From Muscardinus avellanarius (Eukaryota > Chordata > Mammalia > Rodentia > Gliridae), in contig OY726563.1 of the NCBI GenBank assembly GCA_963383645.1, positions 30,547,575 through 30,611,574 on the forward strand: a stretch of DNA of 64,000 nucleotides, written 5' to 3'. Shown one piece after another: positions 46,880 to 58,540 of the stretch (positions are counted from its first letter, which is position 1; each line of letters starts with the position of its first letter). Made by a program: the position numbers and the translations under genes. The notes under the pieces were generated by a model that worked only from the letters and a program-made list of their open reading frames with translations, searched no databases and was not told the DNA's origin.

Positions 46880-47524
46880 GTAAGTTTCTTTTCCCTTTTA
46901 AGTAATTTAGACTCTCTCTGTATTAATGCACTGTAGTCAGGAAATTAAATTTGCAACCCAAAGTATGTTTGTTCACTTCTAAATTGTATTTCCTGTTAAG
47001 TGCTGGAAAGTTTTTGACTGAAGCAAGGCTGTGCAGAAAAAGACCAGTATTCCATGAGTTGCTCACTCAGGCTTTTATTTTCTTATGTTTTTTCCCCAAG
47101 AAATCTCTAAGTATAAGGAAAGACAGTGCAAACCCAACTTCTTTATAACCTTTAGCAAAGTTACCCATATGCTTCAAATGGTTTTGAAGTTTTGTTAATA
47201 ATAACACAAACAACAAAAATATTTCTACTATTCAACCAAAGACCATAGTAAAATATTTATTTGTGAGGCTGATTTGTAAACGGTTTTGGTTTTCCTTAAA
47301 ATGTTAAGAGTCCAGCACTAAGAATCATTAGATGAATTTTTTCTGCTTATTTTTGCTTTCTCATAAGGCTATTTATGGGCAATAGATACATTTAAGGTCA
47401 TTTCATTATAAACATTAACCAGCCACCAGAAAAAAGAAAAACTTCAAAAATAATTCTAATCAATGTAGATCATAAAATCATAGTGGTATAAAGGACTGGG
47501 AGACTTTACAAGTGTAGTATGGTA
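46880..47524. other. Unassigned DNA downstream of the candidate exon
   Basis: No repeat or gene recognised. Confidence 0.35.
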
Positions 47525-47770
47525 AGAAAATATTTTACACAAAATCCGAAAACCTGAGTTCAAGTTCTACATCTAGCATCTCCATAAAATCTCACAGCCT
47601 CCCAAAACTTGTTTGTCCATCTCAGAGGTGGGATTAATACATTCTTTCTTTATTTCCAGCCTCAGGAAACTGTGGTTGGAATAATGTGAGGATACATGTG
47701 TCTTGAGAACTCTAAAGTATAATGGACTAAAGTAGTAGAATTGCTACTCTTATTGAATAAATATATCTTT
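47525..47770 (+). mobile_element. MIR SINE remnant
   Basis: MIR order: aaaacctgagttcaagttct, cacagcctcccaaaacttg, catctcagaggtgggattaat. Confidence 0.55.
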
Positions 47771-48012
47771 ATTATTTCTTTTAATGGTCAAAATGAAATT
47801 ATTTGATCAGATGCTTCTGTAGGCAGCAGAGCTGTGACTAAAATTATGCAGATTCCTCCTTATGTTGCATAAAGAGTTTCTCATTACTGTTGTACCCTTC
47901 TTGCTTTTCCTTGTTATCACTCTTTTTGCAGCCTTAAAATGGTGGATCAGTCATGGAAAATATATTTCTGGTCCTTCTTGAATTAACTTTTGCCCCTGTT
48001 TTCTCTAGAGCT

Positions 48013-48244
48013 TTTTTTTTCTATCCTGGGGATGGAACCCAGGGGCATTCTACCTCCCAGCTACCCTCTCAGCCCTATTTTTTATTCTTTATTTTGAAAT
48101 AGCCCTATTTTTTATTCTTTATTTTGAAATAGGGTCTCACTGAGTTGCAAAGGGCCTCACTAAGAACCTGAGGCTGTCTGCAAAACACAATCCTGTCTCA
48201 GCCTCCCAAATGCTGGGATTATAAGCATGTGCCACCACACCTGG
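48013..48244 (-). mobile_element. B1-dID-type SINE with internal duplication
   Basis: ID half (ggggatggaacccagggg), cctctcagccc, then a perfect 30-bp tandem duplication (48071-48100 and 48101-48130) of the linker, then gttgcaaagggcctcac and the head. Exact flanking duplication ctctagagct. Confidence 0.94.
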
Positions 48245-48373
48245 CTCTAGAGCTATTTTTGGAAACTGATTTGTCCTAGAGATTTTGGTTCTTTCCAAAC
48301 ATTCACAAAAGATGTCTAACTCTGAGGATTTAGAAATTTAAAAAATAAATACAAAATTAAAATTAACTAGGCA

Positions 48374-48597
48374 AGCCAGGCGTGGTGGAACTTGCTTGCA
48401 ATCCCAGCATTTGGGAGGCTGAGACAGGAGGATCAGGGTTCACAGACAAGCTCAGCTACTATTTAGTGATGCTCTTTACAACTCAGTGAGACCTTGTTTC
48501 AAAAATAAAGAATAAAAAATAGGGCTAGGGGTATAGCTTGGAGATAGAATGCCCCTGAGTTCCATCCCTAGTACCACAAAAATAAATAAATAAATAA
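48374..48597 (+). mobile_element. B1-dID-type SINE
   Basis: Head agccaggcgtggtggaac, ID half tagggctaggggtatagctt and gttccatccctagtacc, (AAAT)n tail. Confidence 0.92.
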
Positions 48598-49350
48598 GCA
48601 GATTTTGGAGCTGGTCTAGACCATGCCCTGTCCCAAAGTCAGCTTTCCATTAAAGCTTTCAGAATACCTCACTGTGGCTTGGTCCTTACCCAATCACAAA
48701 AGCTTCAAGTAGATTTGGAGAATATGCTGATTGTTGGGTACCACCCTAACTGTATGGAGAAGAAAGCTGCACTGAGGCAAGCAGCCCATTTTTTCCTATT
48801 TCTTTTTCTTTTTAAACTGATTATCAGGCACTAGCAAATGGATCATTAGGTTTTTACTTTAAAAGATGTCTCAGCAAGTATTTGTTCAACTAGTCAGGCA
48901 ATTAATAGATTTCCTGCTAACCAAAAGGGCCTGATAATATAATCTGCAAAGATGGGCATGTTTCCAACCAGGAGATAAGGGAAGTACTTCATACAATGCT
49001 GCTTTTACAAACATGGAAACTTGTGATAGCAGCATTTTGACTGCTTGTGTTGACCATTTCAAAAGCATCCATAATACCCTGAATGTCAGAGATTGTCCTT
49101 TATTCTCCAAGCTTGCTTAGTTTGCCTGATTATGTTTGTTAATTGCTGACACTGTCAGTAAAAAAGAGAGAGAGATGCTACTGCATGCTCATTTTTCTCT
49201 TTTCTGGAGCTGTACAATGAAGTTTTTGCTAGATTTGGCAAAGATTCTCACAAATATAGCTCAGTGTGTCGCACAAAGGGAAGGACAAAGGGAAAATATC
49301 ACAAAGATATGGCACCAACACTCATTAAGTGAATTAAGAATTCATTAAAA
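48598..49350. other. Repeat-free block, candidate conserved noncoding element
   Basis: About 750 bp lacking any recognised repeat, less AT-rich than its surroundings, with factor-like words (aacaaagg-type, ttaattgctgac, ctgataatataatctgc) and no long frame. The stretch around 48840-49340 has the look of an enhancer-like element. This is an impression from composition and motif texture, not a comparison. Confidence 0.35.
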
Positions 49351-50462
49351 CAAAGAACACAGCAGGACAGCTATATAATTTAGGTGAGAAGTTAAAATTG
49401 AATTAAAATTGAGATGAATTTAGTTTAGTACTTTGTAATAAGGATGAAGAAAGTAAAATGTGTGTTAGAAGAATTATATATGTGGCAGGAAAGATTATAA
49501 ATAAAGTCTAAGTCTTAAATAGGGAGTGTTATAATAATGGATTTATGCATTTAATTTATTAGAGCACCACCAGTTTCTATTGTATATGACATTGTAATAC
49601 TATTTAATGCATTTGACATATTGGTCAGGGCTTAGTATTTGAGACTCATGAGAATATGTATTTATATGATATTAATAATTATCTGTAGAGTACTTCATAA
49701 GCTACTAATATTTCCTCTACATTCTTTATTTGGGTGGTGAGAAAACCCTATAAAATAAAGATATTAATTTCAATTTGTGTATTATAAAGCTGAGACTAAT
49801 AAAAGAAAGCTTTACCTATAGTCTTTACCCTGTAAATGTCAAGCCAAAATGCAAAATGTATTGTCATATTCAGTTCTTTTCTATTTTAATAAACCATATT
49901 TTCAAGATTCTAAACATGAAAAACTTAGGTACCCTCTGTTGCTGTGAGAAGTATAAAATAAATTATTTTGTAAGGTTTATAATGTTCATATTATTATGGA
50001 AGGCTGGGTGAATAGGCAAAAGGAAATAGCTTTGTGTCCATCAGCATTTTTGGTAACAGCTAAAACACATGTGTATCAGTTGAGTGCCTCAAATATAAAA
50101 TCACTTGAGCAGCAATAGTTTTTGACTGAAGTAATTCAAAATGCAGTAGCACTGGTTGTAAATGACCATAGTAGGTATCACGACAATTCAACTAGGAAGC
50201 TTTGCTCTATACAACCCATTTGAAGAGATGCCTAATTTAAGGGACCTGATGCTGATTACTGTGCCTATGTGAAAGTAGCCCTTTTTGACTGAGTTTTTAT
50301 CCTTGTGCTTTTTTTGACACAAAGAATATAATGCACCATGGACCACCAGAATCATTTGAAATGACAAGAAGAAGATCTGGTTCAAAAAAGAATGACTTAT
50401 ATAAATAAAATATAGATGAGAATTAGCATTTTTACACAAAAGAGAATGTGAGGACTTTATGA

Positions 50463-50465
<3 letters not shown>
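49351..50465. other. Unassigned AT-rich DNA
   Basis: No gene or clear repeat. Confidence 0.35.

Positions 50466-50507
<42 letters not shown>
50466..50507 (+). repeat. (TG)n microsatellite
   Basis: About 20 TG units just upstream of a plus-strand SINE. Unlike other TG runs here it is at the SINE head side. Confidence 0.95.
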
Positions 50508-50508
<1 letters not shown>

Positions 50509-50524
50509 AGAAAAATCTCTGTAC

Positions 50525-50732
50525 AGCCAGACGTGGTGGTGCACACTTGTAATCCCAGCATTTGGGAGGCTGAGACGAGAGGATTGTGGTTCGCGGACAG
50601 CCTCAGCTACTTAATGAGGCCCTTGGCAACTCAGTGAGACCCTATTTCAAAATAAAGAATTAAAACTAGGTCTGGGGATATAGCTCAAATGTAGAATGCC
50701 CCTTGGTTCCATCCTCAGTATGGCAAAAAAAA
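50525..50732 (+). mobile_element. B1-dID-type SINE
   Basis: Head agccagacgtggtggtgc, acttaatgaggcccttggc, ID half aggtctggggatatagctc and gttccatcctcagtatgg, A-run. Confidence 0.92.
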
Positions 50733-50773
50733 GGGAAAATACTGTGTACATAAGAATATTCATCCTTCTTTTC

Positions 50774-50973
50774 TATGGCACTGAGAATTCAACCCAGGAG
50801 CAGTCTGCTACTAGCTACTACTATCTACTACTGAACTACATTCCTCTTTGCTTTTTAATTTTATATTGTGACAGTGTCTCACTGAGTTTCAAAGGCTGGC
50901 CATGAATTTGCAGTTTTTCTGCCTCAGCCTCCTGAGTTGTTAGGATTATAGGCATGCACTACCACACATGACC
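50774..50973 (-). mobile_element. B1-dID-type SINE (old)
   Basis: ID half (gagaattcaacccaggag) with a small ctactactat expansion, then gtgtctcactgagtttc and cctcagcctcctgag. More diverged, probably earlier. Confidence 0.8.
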
Positions 50974-51507
50974 TAGCATAGTTATCTTTAATCGTCTTTA
51001 GGTGGAACTTAAGGCTTTATTCTACCTTTTCATTTCTCTCCTGAGAAACTAATAGTATATCTGAGGTAAAATGATAAAAGGCCCAGAACATCCAATAATT
51101 ATTATCTTTACTCACAAAATAACTTTTGCATGTTTTCTTGCTAAAAATATCTGGGATTGTTGCTTTCATAACAATGTTTAAAATATATCTGTTTATAATA
51201 TGACTTTTCTATCTTAGAACACTCTTATTGCATCTTCTAAATGCTATAACAGCAACTTGTGACATCTGTTAGTTACTGATAGCTAATTTCTTTCACTGTT
51301 TTCACCTTAAGAGTTCATGGAAGTAGTTCACCGTGCTGTCTCAATAATAGAAAACCACAGATGATTCTACCTATCTGTCACAAAATAGAAATAATGCCCA
51401 TGAATGGTGAGATGTACTTGATGTTCTGGTATAAATAAGTACTTATACTATCAACAGCACCAGTGCCCTCACTTAGTATCTTCATTTCTTATTAAAACAT
51501 AGCAGCA
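50974..51507. other. Unassigned DNA
   Basis: No gene or repeat recognised. Confidence 0.35.
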
Positions 51508-51730
51508 GCCAGGTGTGGTTGGTGCATGCTTTTAATCCCAGTATTAAGAAGGCTGAGATAGAAGGGTCAGGTTTCATGATCAGCTTCAGCTACTTAGTGA
51601 GGCCTTTTGCAACTTAGTGAGATTTTGATTCAAAATAAAAAGAATAAAAAGTAGAGCTGGGAATGTAGCTCAGAGGTAGAATGCTCCCAGGTTCCATTCC
51701 CAGTACCACAGAAAACAAGACAAAACAAAA
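51508..51730 (+). mobile_element. B1-dID-type SINE, first of a tandem pair
   Basis: Head agccaggtgtggttgg, ID half agagctgggaatgtagctca and gttccattcccagtacc, mixed A-rich tail. Flanked by atagcagc on both sides; the right copy also starts the next SINE's flank. Confidence 0.9.
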
Positions 51731-51739
51731 ATAGCAGCA

Positions 51740-51947
51740 TCCAGGCATGATGGCACACACTTGTAATCCCAGTACTTGGGAGGTTGAGCCAGGAGGATTA
51801 CAGTTTATGGACTACCTCAGCTACTACTTAGTGAGGCCCTTTTGCAACTCAGTGAGATTGTGTTTCAAAATAAAAAAACATAAAAATTAGGGCTGGGGGT
51901 ATAGCTTTGGTGTTAGAATGTCCCTGGGTTCCATCCCCAGTACCACA
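51740..51947 (+). mobile_element. B1-dID-type SINE, second of a tandem pair
   Basis: Head atccaggcatgatggcac, ID half agggctgggggtatagcttt and gttccatccccagtacc. It inserted next to the first SINE at a nearly identical aaaaatagcagc target. Confidence 0.9.
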
Positions 51948-52034
51948 AAATAAATACATAAATAATAAATAAATAATAAATAAATAAATAAATAAATAAA
52001 TAATACATAAATAATACATAAATAAATAAATAAA
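51948..52034 (+). repeat. (AAAT)n SINE tail microsatellite
   Basis: About 87 bp of AAAT units with occasional acat changes, the expanded tail of the preceding SINE. The Y/L/F-rich minus-strand frames here are translation of this repeat. Confidence 0.93.
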
Positions 52035-52089
52035 ACATAGCAACATTCTTTGGGGCCTATGGATGTGCTTGGTTCCTTTGGCCCAAGAA

Positions 52090-52560
52090 ACCCAACCATG
52101 TCCCCAGCTTATTAAGATTTACTGTAAAGGAAAGGTGTTTTACAGCCAGCACAGAAAATCTCTTAAGTTTCTTGATTCACTGCTGAACTACAGCTCAATT
52201 GAGACCAATTTAAAACTTTAATTCTGAGCACACAGCTCCTTATTTTCAAACAGGGAATGAATCTTCAAACTGACAAGCCTCGTAAAGCGACAATCTCATA
52301 ATGTAGTGCCTAATTTTATTTGGCAGCTTCCTGGTTTATAGTTCAAGTGAAGGCATACATTTAAAGTCAATTAATTATTTCATTTACCGGCCTACATTAG
52401 ATCTGAGAGTCTGTATTATAGTGACATATTCATGCCTCTCTTGTCTAAATAATGTCACCAATTTATCGTAAACTTTTCACGATTTTATAAAAGTAATACA
52501 AATCTGCTTGGGGCTGACAGCTACCCTTATTTTTTCCTAGCACCTCTTTCTGACCACAAA
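52090..52560. other. Candidate conserved noncoding element
   Basis: About 470 bp, repeat-free, with homeodomain-type words (ccaatttaaaactttaattc, tcaattaattatttcatt) and isolated CpGs (cctcgtaaagcgacaatc, ttaccggcc, ttatcgt, cacgatt) preserved in an AT-rich, CpG-poor setting. No coding frame. Preserved CpGs and balanced composition are typical of deeply conserved enhancers. This is inference from texture only. Confidence 0.4.
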
Positions 52561-52766
52561 AAAGGGTTTTCAGGCTATATTTTAAAATGAGTGATGTGTG
52601 CATGTATGCCTCTACCATATTTTACCCCATTGAGATATATCACTATAATGCATGATAAAAAACCTCCATATAGTGAGTTGTCTTTAATGCAATGTTCTCT
52701 GCCTTTTACTTATTTATGAAGAAAAATTTTGGTGCATACTTTTTATTTATTATTATATACATTTTG

Positions 52767-52800
52767 AATGGTTTCTCAACCTCAACAATATTGACATTCT
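52767..52800 (+). mobile_element. MER5A-type hAT fossil, left part
   Basis: ggtttctcaacctcaacaat and attgacatt match a MER5A end. The element resumes at 53346 after an inserted L1. Confidence 0.6.
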
Positions 52801-53345
52801 TAATTAAGGCAATGTTTACATATTATAGACATGACTATTTTAAGATGTAAGATTCAATAGTATTTAATATTCAGAATGCTGTACAACCAAATAGTTCCAA
52901 AACATTTTCATAACTTGAAAAGGGGATACCATACCCATTAAGCAGTCACTTTCTATTCTTCCTGCCTCCCAGACACAGGCAACTTCTAATCTGCTTTCAG
53001 TATATCTCTATGTATTCACTTATTCTAGATATTTTATATAAATGGAAAAGTACAATATGTTACATTTGGTGGCACACTTGGTGCACATATGTGTCTATTT
53101 TATCCACTTAGCATATTTTTTGTGGTTTATCCATATTGTGTAAGTATTCATATCAATTTCCTTTTTGACTGAATAGTATCACATTGTATGATTATACTAC
53201 ATTTCATTTATCTATCAGTTGATGAAAATGTATCTCTTATCACCTTTGAGCTATTGTGAAAAGTACTTCTATGAACATTAATGTGCAAGTTCTTGTTTTA
53301 ATATTGTTTTTAGTTATTTGGGGTATATATCTAAGAATGAGTATT
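52801..53345 (-). mobile_element. Old LINE-1 3' UTR (L1M-type) inside MER5A
   Basis: Antisense L1M 3' end: gctgtacaaccaaatagttcc, aaaacattttcataacttg, gtctattttatccacttagc and atgaacattaatgtgcaag. It splits a MER5A fossil. Confidence 0.75.
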
Positions 53346-53522
53346 GACCAGATAATTCTTTGTTGTAGAAATTGTTCTGTGCATTGTTGAATGTTTAACA
53401 GTGTCTTTAGCATCTCTCCACTAGATGCTAGTGGCTCCTCCAGCACTGAAAATTGTGATAACTAAAACTTTATCCAGACACTGTCATATATCCTGTAGGG
53501 AGATAAAGTTGAAAACTACTGA
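53346..53522 (+). mobile_element. MER5A-type hAT fossil, right part
   Basis: gaccagataattctttgttg, ctgtgcattgttgaatgttt, ctccactagatgctagtggc and gttgaaaactactg follow the MER5A consensus order closely. Confidence 0.82.
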
Positions 53523-53579
53523 TACTGAATAAAGAAAAGGGAATATCAAGAGATAATCTAAACTTCGCATATTATGTTT

Positions 53580-54340
53580 TATAAAGGTATTTTTATTTTT
53601 ATTTTTAAAACATATTTATTAATATAACCATTTTAAGTTTATAGCAAAATTGAGATTTCTCATAACCTCTCTGCCCTCATTATCATAGCTTCCCTCATTT
53701 TCAGTATTACCCACACAAATGGTACATTTGTTACATCCCTTGAACCTATAATGACATATTATTACTTAGCATCCATAGTTTACATTATAGTCCATTCCTC
53801 GTGTTATACTTTATATTGATTTAGACAAATGTATAATGGCATATATATATCCGCTATTATAGTTTCAGACAAGTTATTTTCACTGGACCTAAAAATTCTT
53901 TGTAATGAGTCTTCTTCTCCTCTAAATCCTGGCAACCACTGATCATTTTATTTTATCCATAGATTTGTCTTTTCCAGAATGCCGTATAGTTAGAATCATA
54001 TAGTATATTGACTTTCAGATTGTCTTCTTTCACTTAGTAATATTCATTTAAAGTTCCTTTGTGTCTTTCATAGCTTGCTAGCTCATTTCTTTTTATCAGT
54101 GAATAATATTCCATTGTATAGATGTACCACAATATATCTGTTCATCTACAGATGGACTACACAAGTTACTGTTAAGACTTAGCAATTATGAATACAAGTG
54201 CTATAAACATCCATGTGCAGGTTTTGGGAACATAAGTTTTTAACTGCATTGAGTAAATATCAAGGACCATCACTACTGGATCTTATAGTAAGAGTATATT
54301 TAGTTTTGTAATAATCTGTCAACTGTTTTCCAAATCACAT
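53580..54340 (-). mobile_element. Old LINE-1 3' UTR and ORF2 end (L1M-type)
   Basis: Antisense pattern: tataaccattttaagtttat, cctggcaaccactgatca, ttcatagcttgctagctca, ccattgtatagatgtaccac, then caagtgctataaacatccat. Same broad family as the element at 6841. Confidence 0.85.
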
Positions 54341-54849
54341 AAAACACCTTTGTTCATAAATTAAAAAACAGTCCCAAAGAAATTTTAGCAGGAAATGTTA
54401 TTATAATGCAGCCAGTTTATTGCCAGACCTGTTACAGAAATCTGCATAGACAAATTCAGGACCTTTACACCACACTACTATTTTCTCTTATCCTACAGTT
54501 TCACTTCTCTAAATGTAGGGCTGGTCAACATGACAAGTAGAAATTGATTATTTTAGGCTTCAACAGTATATCAACAAAAGGCACCTTTCTTAGGCCAAAG
54601 AGAAGCCTTGAATAAGGCAGATAGCTTTGTATGTTCTGCAGTCTTTTATGAAAAATTCACAACTAAATAAGGTATTACATATTTATTCAGAAAAGACAGC
54701 TTCCTGGTTAGGTTGTGGACTCATCACAGATTCAGTCTCTGGTACACCAACATTTACACAACATTATCTGGGAATAGATTTCCCATTTGAATAGGCATAT
54801 TGTTCAGATTGTTAATTGCTCATCATTTTTAATGTGTTAAAAATTTTGG
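54341..54849. other. Unassigned DNA
   Basis: No gene or repeat recognised. Confidence 0.35.
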
Positions 54850-54956
54850 AGGTGCTGAGTATGTAACTTGGTGGTAGTGTGCTTGCCTAACATGCACAAG
54901 GCATAGCAAGAGAACTGGGTGCTGGATTCAATCCCTAACATGTCAGAAAAAGAAAA
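54850..54956 (+). mobile_element. ID SINE monomer
   Basis: gaggtgctgagtatgtaact, ggtagtgtgcttgcctaaca, tgcacaaggc and gctggattcaatccc: a tRNA-like ID with A-rich tail and a short internal insertion. Confidence 0.8.
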
Positions 54957-55500
54957 TGATTTTTATACTTTTATATATGCATTATGATCATATACAATAG
55001 TGAGCTTCAAAGTTATACAAACATACATCCACATAGCACTTGATGCGTTTCCCACCCCACTCTCCCCTCTCCATACATATTAGTGAGATCAGTACTGTAA
55101 CCTTCATATTTGGACATATTCTGTGATCTATTTCCTTTATCAGTTCTTTTTCCCCTCCTTTCCTCTCTTCTCCAATATTTTTCTACTATCAAGTATATTC
55201 TCTTTTAATATGCCTAAAGTCCCCTTGTTTCCTATTTTCTCTTTAGTTTCCACATACGAGAGAAAATATATGACTTTCTGCAACTGGCTGGTCTCACTTA
55301 GCATAATATTCTCTAGTTCCATTTTTCTGTTCGGCTTTCCTGTAAATGACATAATTTATTCTCCTTTATGATTGAGTAATCTTTTGTGTGTATTGCCACA
55401 TTTTCACTATCCATTCATCTGTTTACAAACCCTAGGTTGTTTTTATATTTTGACTATTTTAAATAGTGTTGATAGAAACATGGATAATAAGTAAAAGTCT
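54957..55500 (-). mobile_element. LINE-1 ORF2 C-terminus and 3' UTR
   Basis: Antisense L1. A minus-strand frame (55352 to 55140) reads MELENIMLSETSQLQK, matching the conserved C-terminal end of L1 ORF2p. The 3' UTR has a C-rich run near 55050. 5' truncated. Confidence 0.85.
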
Positions 55501-57172
55501 AAAACTGTTTTTAAAATATTTTATGGGAAATACTTCTAAATTACATAATACAATTTAGTGCCTCTATAAACATCTGAGTATCATATGGCTCTTTATTGTT
55601 GACTCACATTAACCATAATAAATAATCATTGATGTCTACTGCTTTGGTCAGTGTGCAGGATTAGATCCTTCTCGAAATAACGCACAAAGGGCTTTTCTTT
55701 TCCTTTGCTTTCTACATTTTAGTTGTAATGTTCAATGAGACCTTCAAGTCTCATAACCAGACTCATGGGTACAGGTAGAATTATCTGTCTCTTAATTTTT
55801 CCTAAGGAAGTTGGAGCTCTCCTGTAGGTAGAGCAAGAGGTAAATTGTAATATATGGCCTTGGCAATTTCTTCTTTATGAGTTTATGAGACTTGGTTTAC
55901 TTGAAAGACTTCTTCATAAATAAGGTATTACTATTATTAATATCCACAATGATTATATAAAATATTACATATCTACCTGAACTATCAACCTAAAATTCAA
56001 TATAACATAACTCAACATTTAAATTCTTGTAGCTACCCATGATTCTCTATACTTAAGTGTCTGTCACATATGTAATTTTCCTTTCTTAACCTATACTTCC
56101 TGAAACTTCTTTGTGACTTGTCTTTAAACTTCCAAAGATGATGGACTGACTATCTACCTACCAACATACATTATATAAAAATGGAGTTAAAAGCAAGTAT
56201 ACAAATTATAGTAAATGATGTTTCCTTATGAGTTTGTTACAAATATCAAGAAAATAAGGACCAGAAATAGTCCTTAATTTTCTGAGTGTGGTGAATATTT
56301 TACAGGTTCTGCAAATGATTATTTTATGTAGTTTATACTCTACACTCTATACATTCAGAATATGAGTTGACTTCTAAAGATACAGGATACCTTAAAACTT
56401 ATTACACAGCATAGTTTTAGCTATATGACAATTTGGATATCAAAGAAGACTCTTATTAAATGTATTCCTTGGCTTTGCTGAGACCAAGTTTATCTTGAAT
56501 ACATGGTGCTGATTCACAATTAGAAGACATGTGTGTCCTATGTGAATAAAAAGCACCATGGGAGTAATCTCTCTGCTGTTGCACCATATCTATAGCCATT
56601 ATTAAATCCTTATGAGAATATACCCTCTAGAATCTTATAAATCCCTTCAATTATACAATGCTGTCTGGTTGCTGCAATATACCTTGATGCATAAGGAATA
56701 TCATCAGATTTTAAAATTAAATCATGTGTAAAGCATTGTTGTATACCTTTTCAATAAAAAATTAGATAAGCTAGTACAAAGTGCCTGTAAGGAAGTTTTA
56801 GACTTTAAAAAGCATTTTATAAAGCTAGCACAGTTCATCCCATATATTATCAAGGGAGCAAAACTCCTAGCCATTCTTGAAGTTAAGCAGACAGACTCAC
56901 TGCAATTTAACCCTATCCTTCCTTGATTATTCTGTATTTTCTAAGTACATTCTTACTATCACTTCAGTCATTTTATATTTTCCTGGAATAACTGCCATAA
57001 GTCATAATAATATTTATTGGACATTCATTTTTTGCCATGCCCTGAGAAAAGTATTCTGGGTATATTACTTCATTTATAACTATGACATTAGTGCTATTGT
57101 TATTCTAGACTCACAGATAAAGAAGTGGTGCTTATATTTTTGCTTTTCTAACATAGCTGTTTGCCCTTTCAA
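55501..57172. other. Unassigned AT-rich DNA
   Basis: No gene or clear repeat. A long frame at 56877-57293 runs into a SINE and is not a gene. Confidence 0.35.
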
Positions 57173-57188
57173 TACTTTTACTTACTTT

Positions 57189-57399
57189 TTTTTTTTTTTT
57201 TTGCGGGTTTGGGAATGGAACCCAGGGCATTCGACCTCCGAGCTACACCCCCTGCCCTATTTTTTATTTTATTTTGAAACCAGGTCTCACTGAGTTGTAG
57301 AGGGTCTCACTAAGTAGCTGAGGCTGTCCGCGAACCACAATCCTCTGGTCTCAGCTTCCCAAATGCTGGGATTACAAGCGTGCGCCACCACGCCCGGCT
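57189..57399 (-). mobile_element. B1-dID-type SINE
   Basis: T-run, gggaatggaacccagggc, gttgtagagggtctcac and head ccaccacgcccggct. Exact 16-bp target-site duplication tacttttacttacttt at 57173 and 57400. Confidence 0.96.
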
Positions 57400-57415
57400 T
57401 ACTTTTACTTACTTT

Positions 57416-57947
57416 CTAACTAATGTGCACCACTAAACAAGTTTGGGATATCAATAAAAATCACATTTGTCTCAAATTAAACAATCACAAACTCACCATA
57501 ATGCAAGAATGTCTTTCTTTCTTCCTCAACCAGTCCTGTTCTCATAAGAAATCCAAGAACTCCAGAATTGCACAGTAGGATTAGAGGCATAGTCTTTGAC
57601 CCTTAGATTGAAGCAAAGATACTTGGGATCATTTTTGGAAATTCCTGTTTTCTTTTGTTCTTGATATTCTTGCTACTATTGCTGGTATGTATTCTTACAT
57701 TAAAAATAGGTCACCCAAGTCCAGCTTTCTGGTACTCAAAATAGTTCCAGTATAACTAGAGGAATCACTACAGTAGCTAAGTCATGTTACCTTATTTGGG
57801 TCGCTAGTAATTTACAGTAATGCTGAGAGGATACCTTTCTACCCCGCATTTCACTCCCCTGTGCTTATGCCATTCCATAACAGGCTTGGTTTCTCACTAT
57901 TTTGCCTATTGTGTAAACCTGATAGTTTAGTTTAAATATCTTCAGTG
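57416..57947. other. Unassigned DNA
   Basis: No gene or clear repeat. Confidence 0.35.
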
Positions 57948-58540
57948 TATTGGTCTATTTTCTGTTACTACCGTGAATTGCCTAAGGAAGGCTAACTTTA
58001 TAAAGAAAATATATTTATTTAGATCAGAGTGTTGGAGTTTAAAAATCCTATGACAAGGACCCCTCCTATGATTCTGTTACATCATGGTGGATGGCAATGG
58101 CAAGGGCCTGTGTGAGAAAAATCACATTGCCATTGGGAAGCTGTGGAGATTCTAGTATCTTGCAATCACTTCTGATGGCACATCCTACTGACCTAAAGAC
58201 CTCTCACTAGGCTCCTCCTCTTTTTTTCTTTTTGAGGTGGTACTGGAGTTCCTGGAAACCCTTTTCTAGGCTACACTCCCAGACCTATTTTTTATATTTT
58301 TTTATTTGGAAACAGGGTCTCCTAGGTCAACGCTGCTGGCTTTGAACCTGCGCGATCCTCCTGTCTCTGCCTCCCAAGAGCAGGGATTACGAGGCTGCGC
58401 CACCATGCCTGGCTAGGCTCCTTCTGTTAAAAGTTCATGAACAAACTGCTCTTAAAAGTTCATGAACAAACAAAACTACCGACCACATCTCTAACACATG
58501 AAACTTTGAGAAGACAAAAAACATCCAAATCATAGCATCT
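57948..58540 (-). mobile_element. MaLR-type LTR remnant split by a SINE
   Basis: ttttctgttactaccgtgaat, then a ataaagaaaatatatttatt block and a final aaatcatagcatct match the antisense MaLR layout also seen at 19894. It is interrupted by the SINE at 58220-58412. A small tandem repeat of taaaagttcatgaacaaac lies at about 58427-58472. Confidence 0.6.
58220..58412 (-). mobile_element. B1-dID SINE, ttcctggaa subfamily
   Basis: gagttcctggaaacccttt with part of the ID half deleted, then ctacactcccagacc, ctcctaggtcaacgctg and head caccatgcctgg. Imperfect duplication ctaggctcctcct / ctaggctccttct. Confidence 0.92.

Noticed and set aside
51849..52099. Hydrophobic Tyr/Leu/Phe-rich frames that look like membrane segments
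   Set aside because: They translate the (AAAT)n tail of a SINE on the minus strand.
56877..57293. 138-codon plus-strand frame, one of the longest in the window
   Set aside because: Its last third is SINE sequence and the rest has no conserved feature, start context or splice sites.
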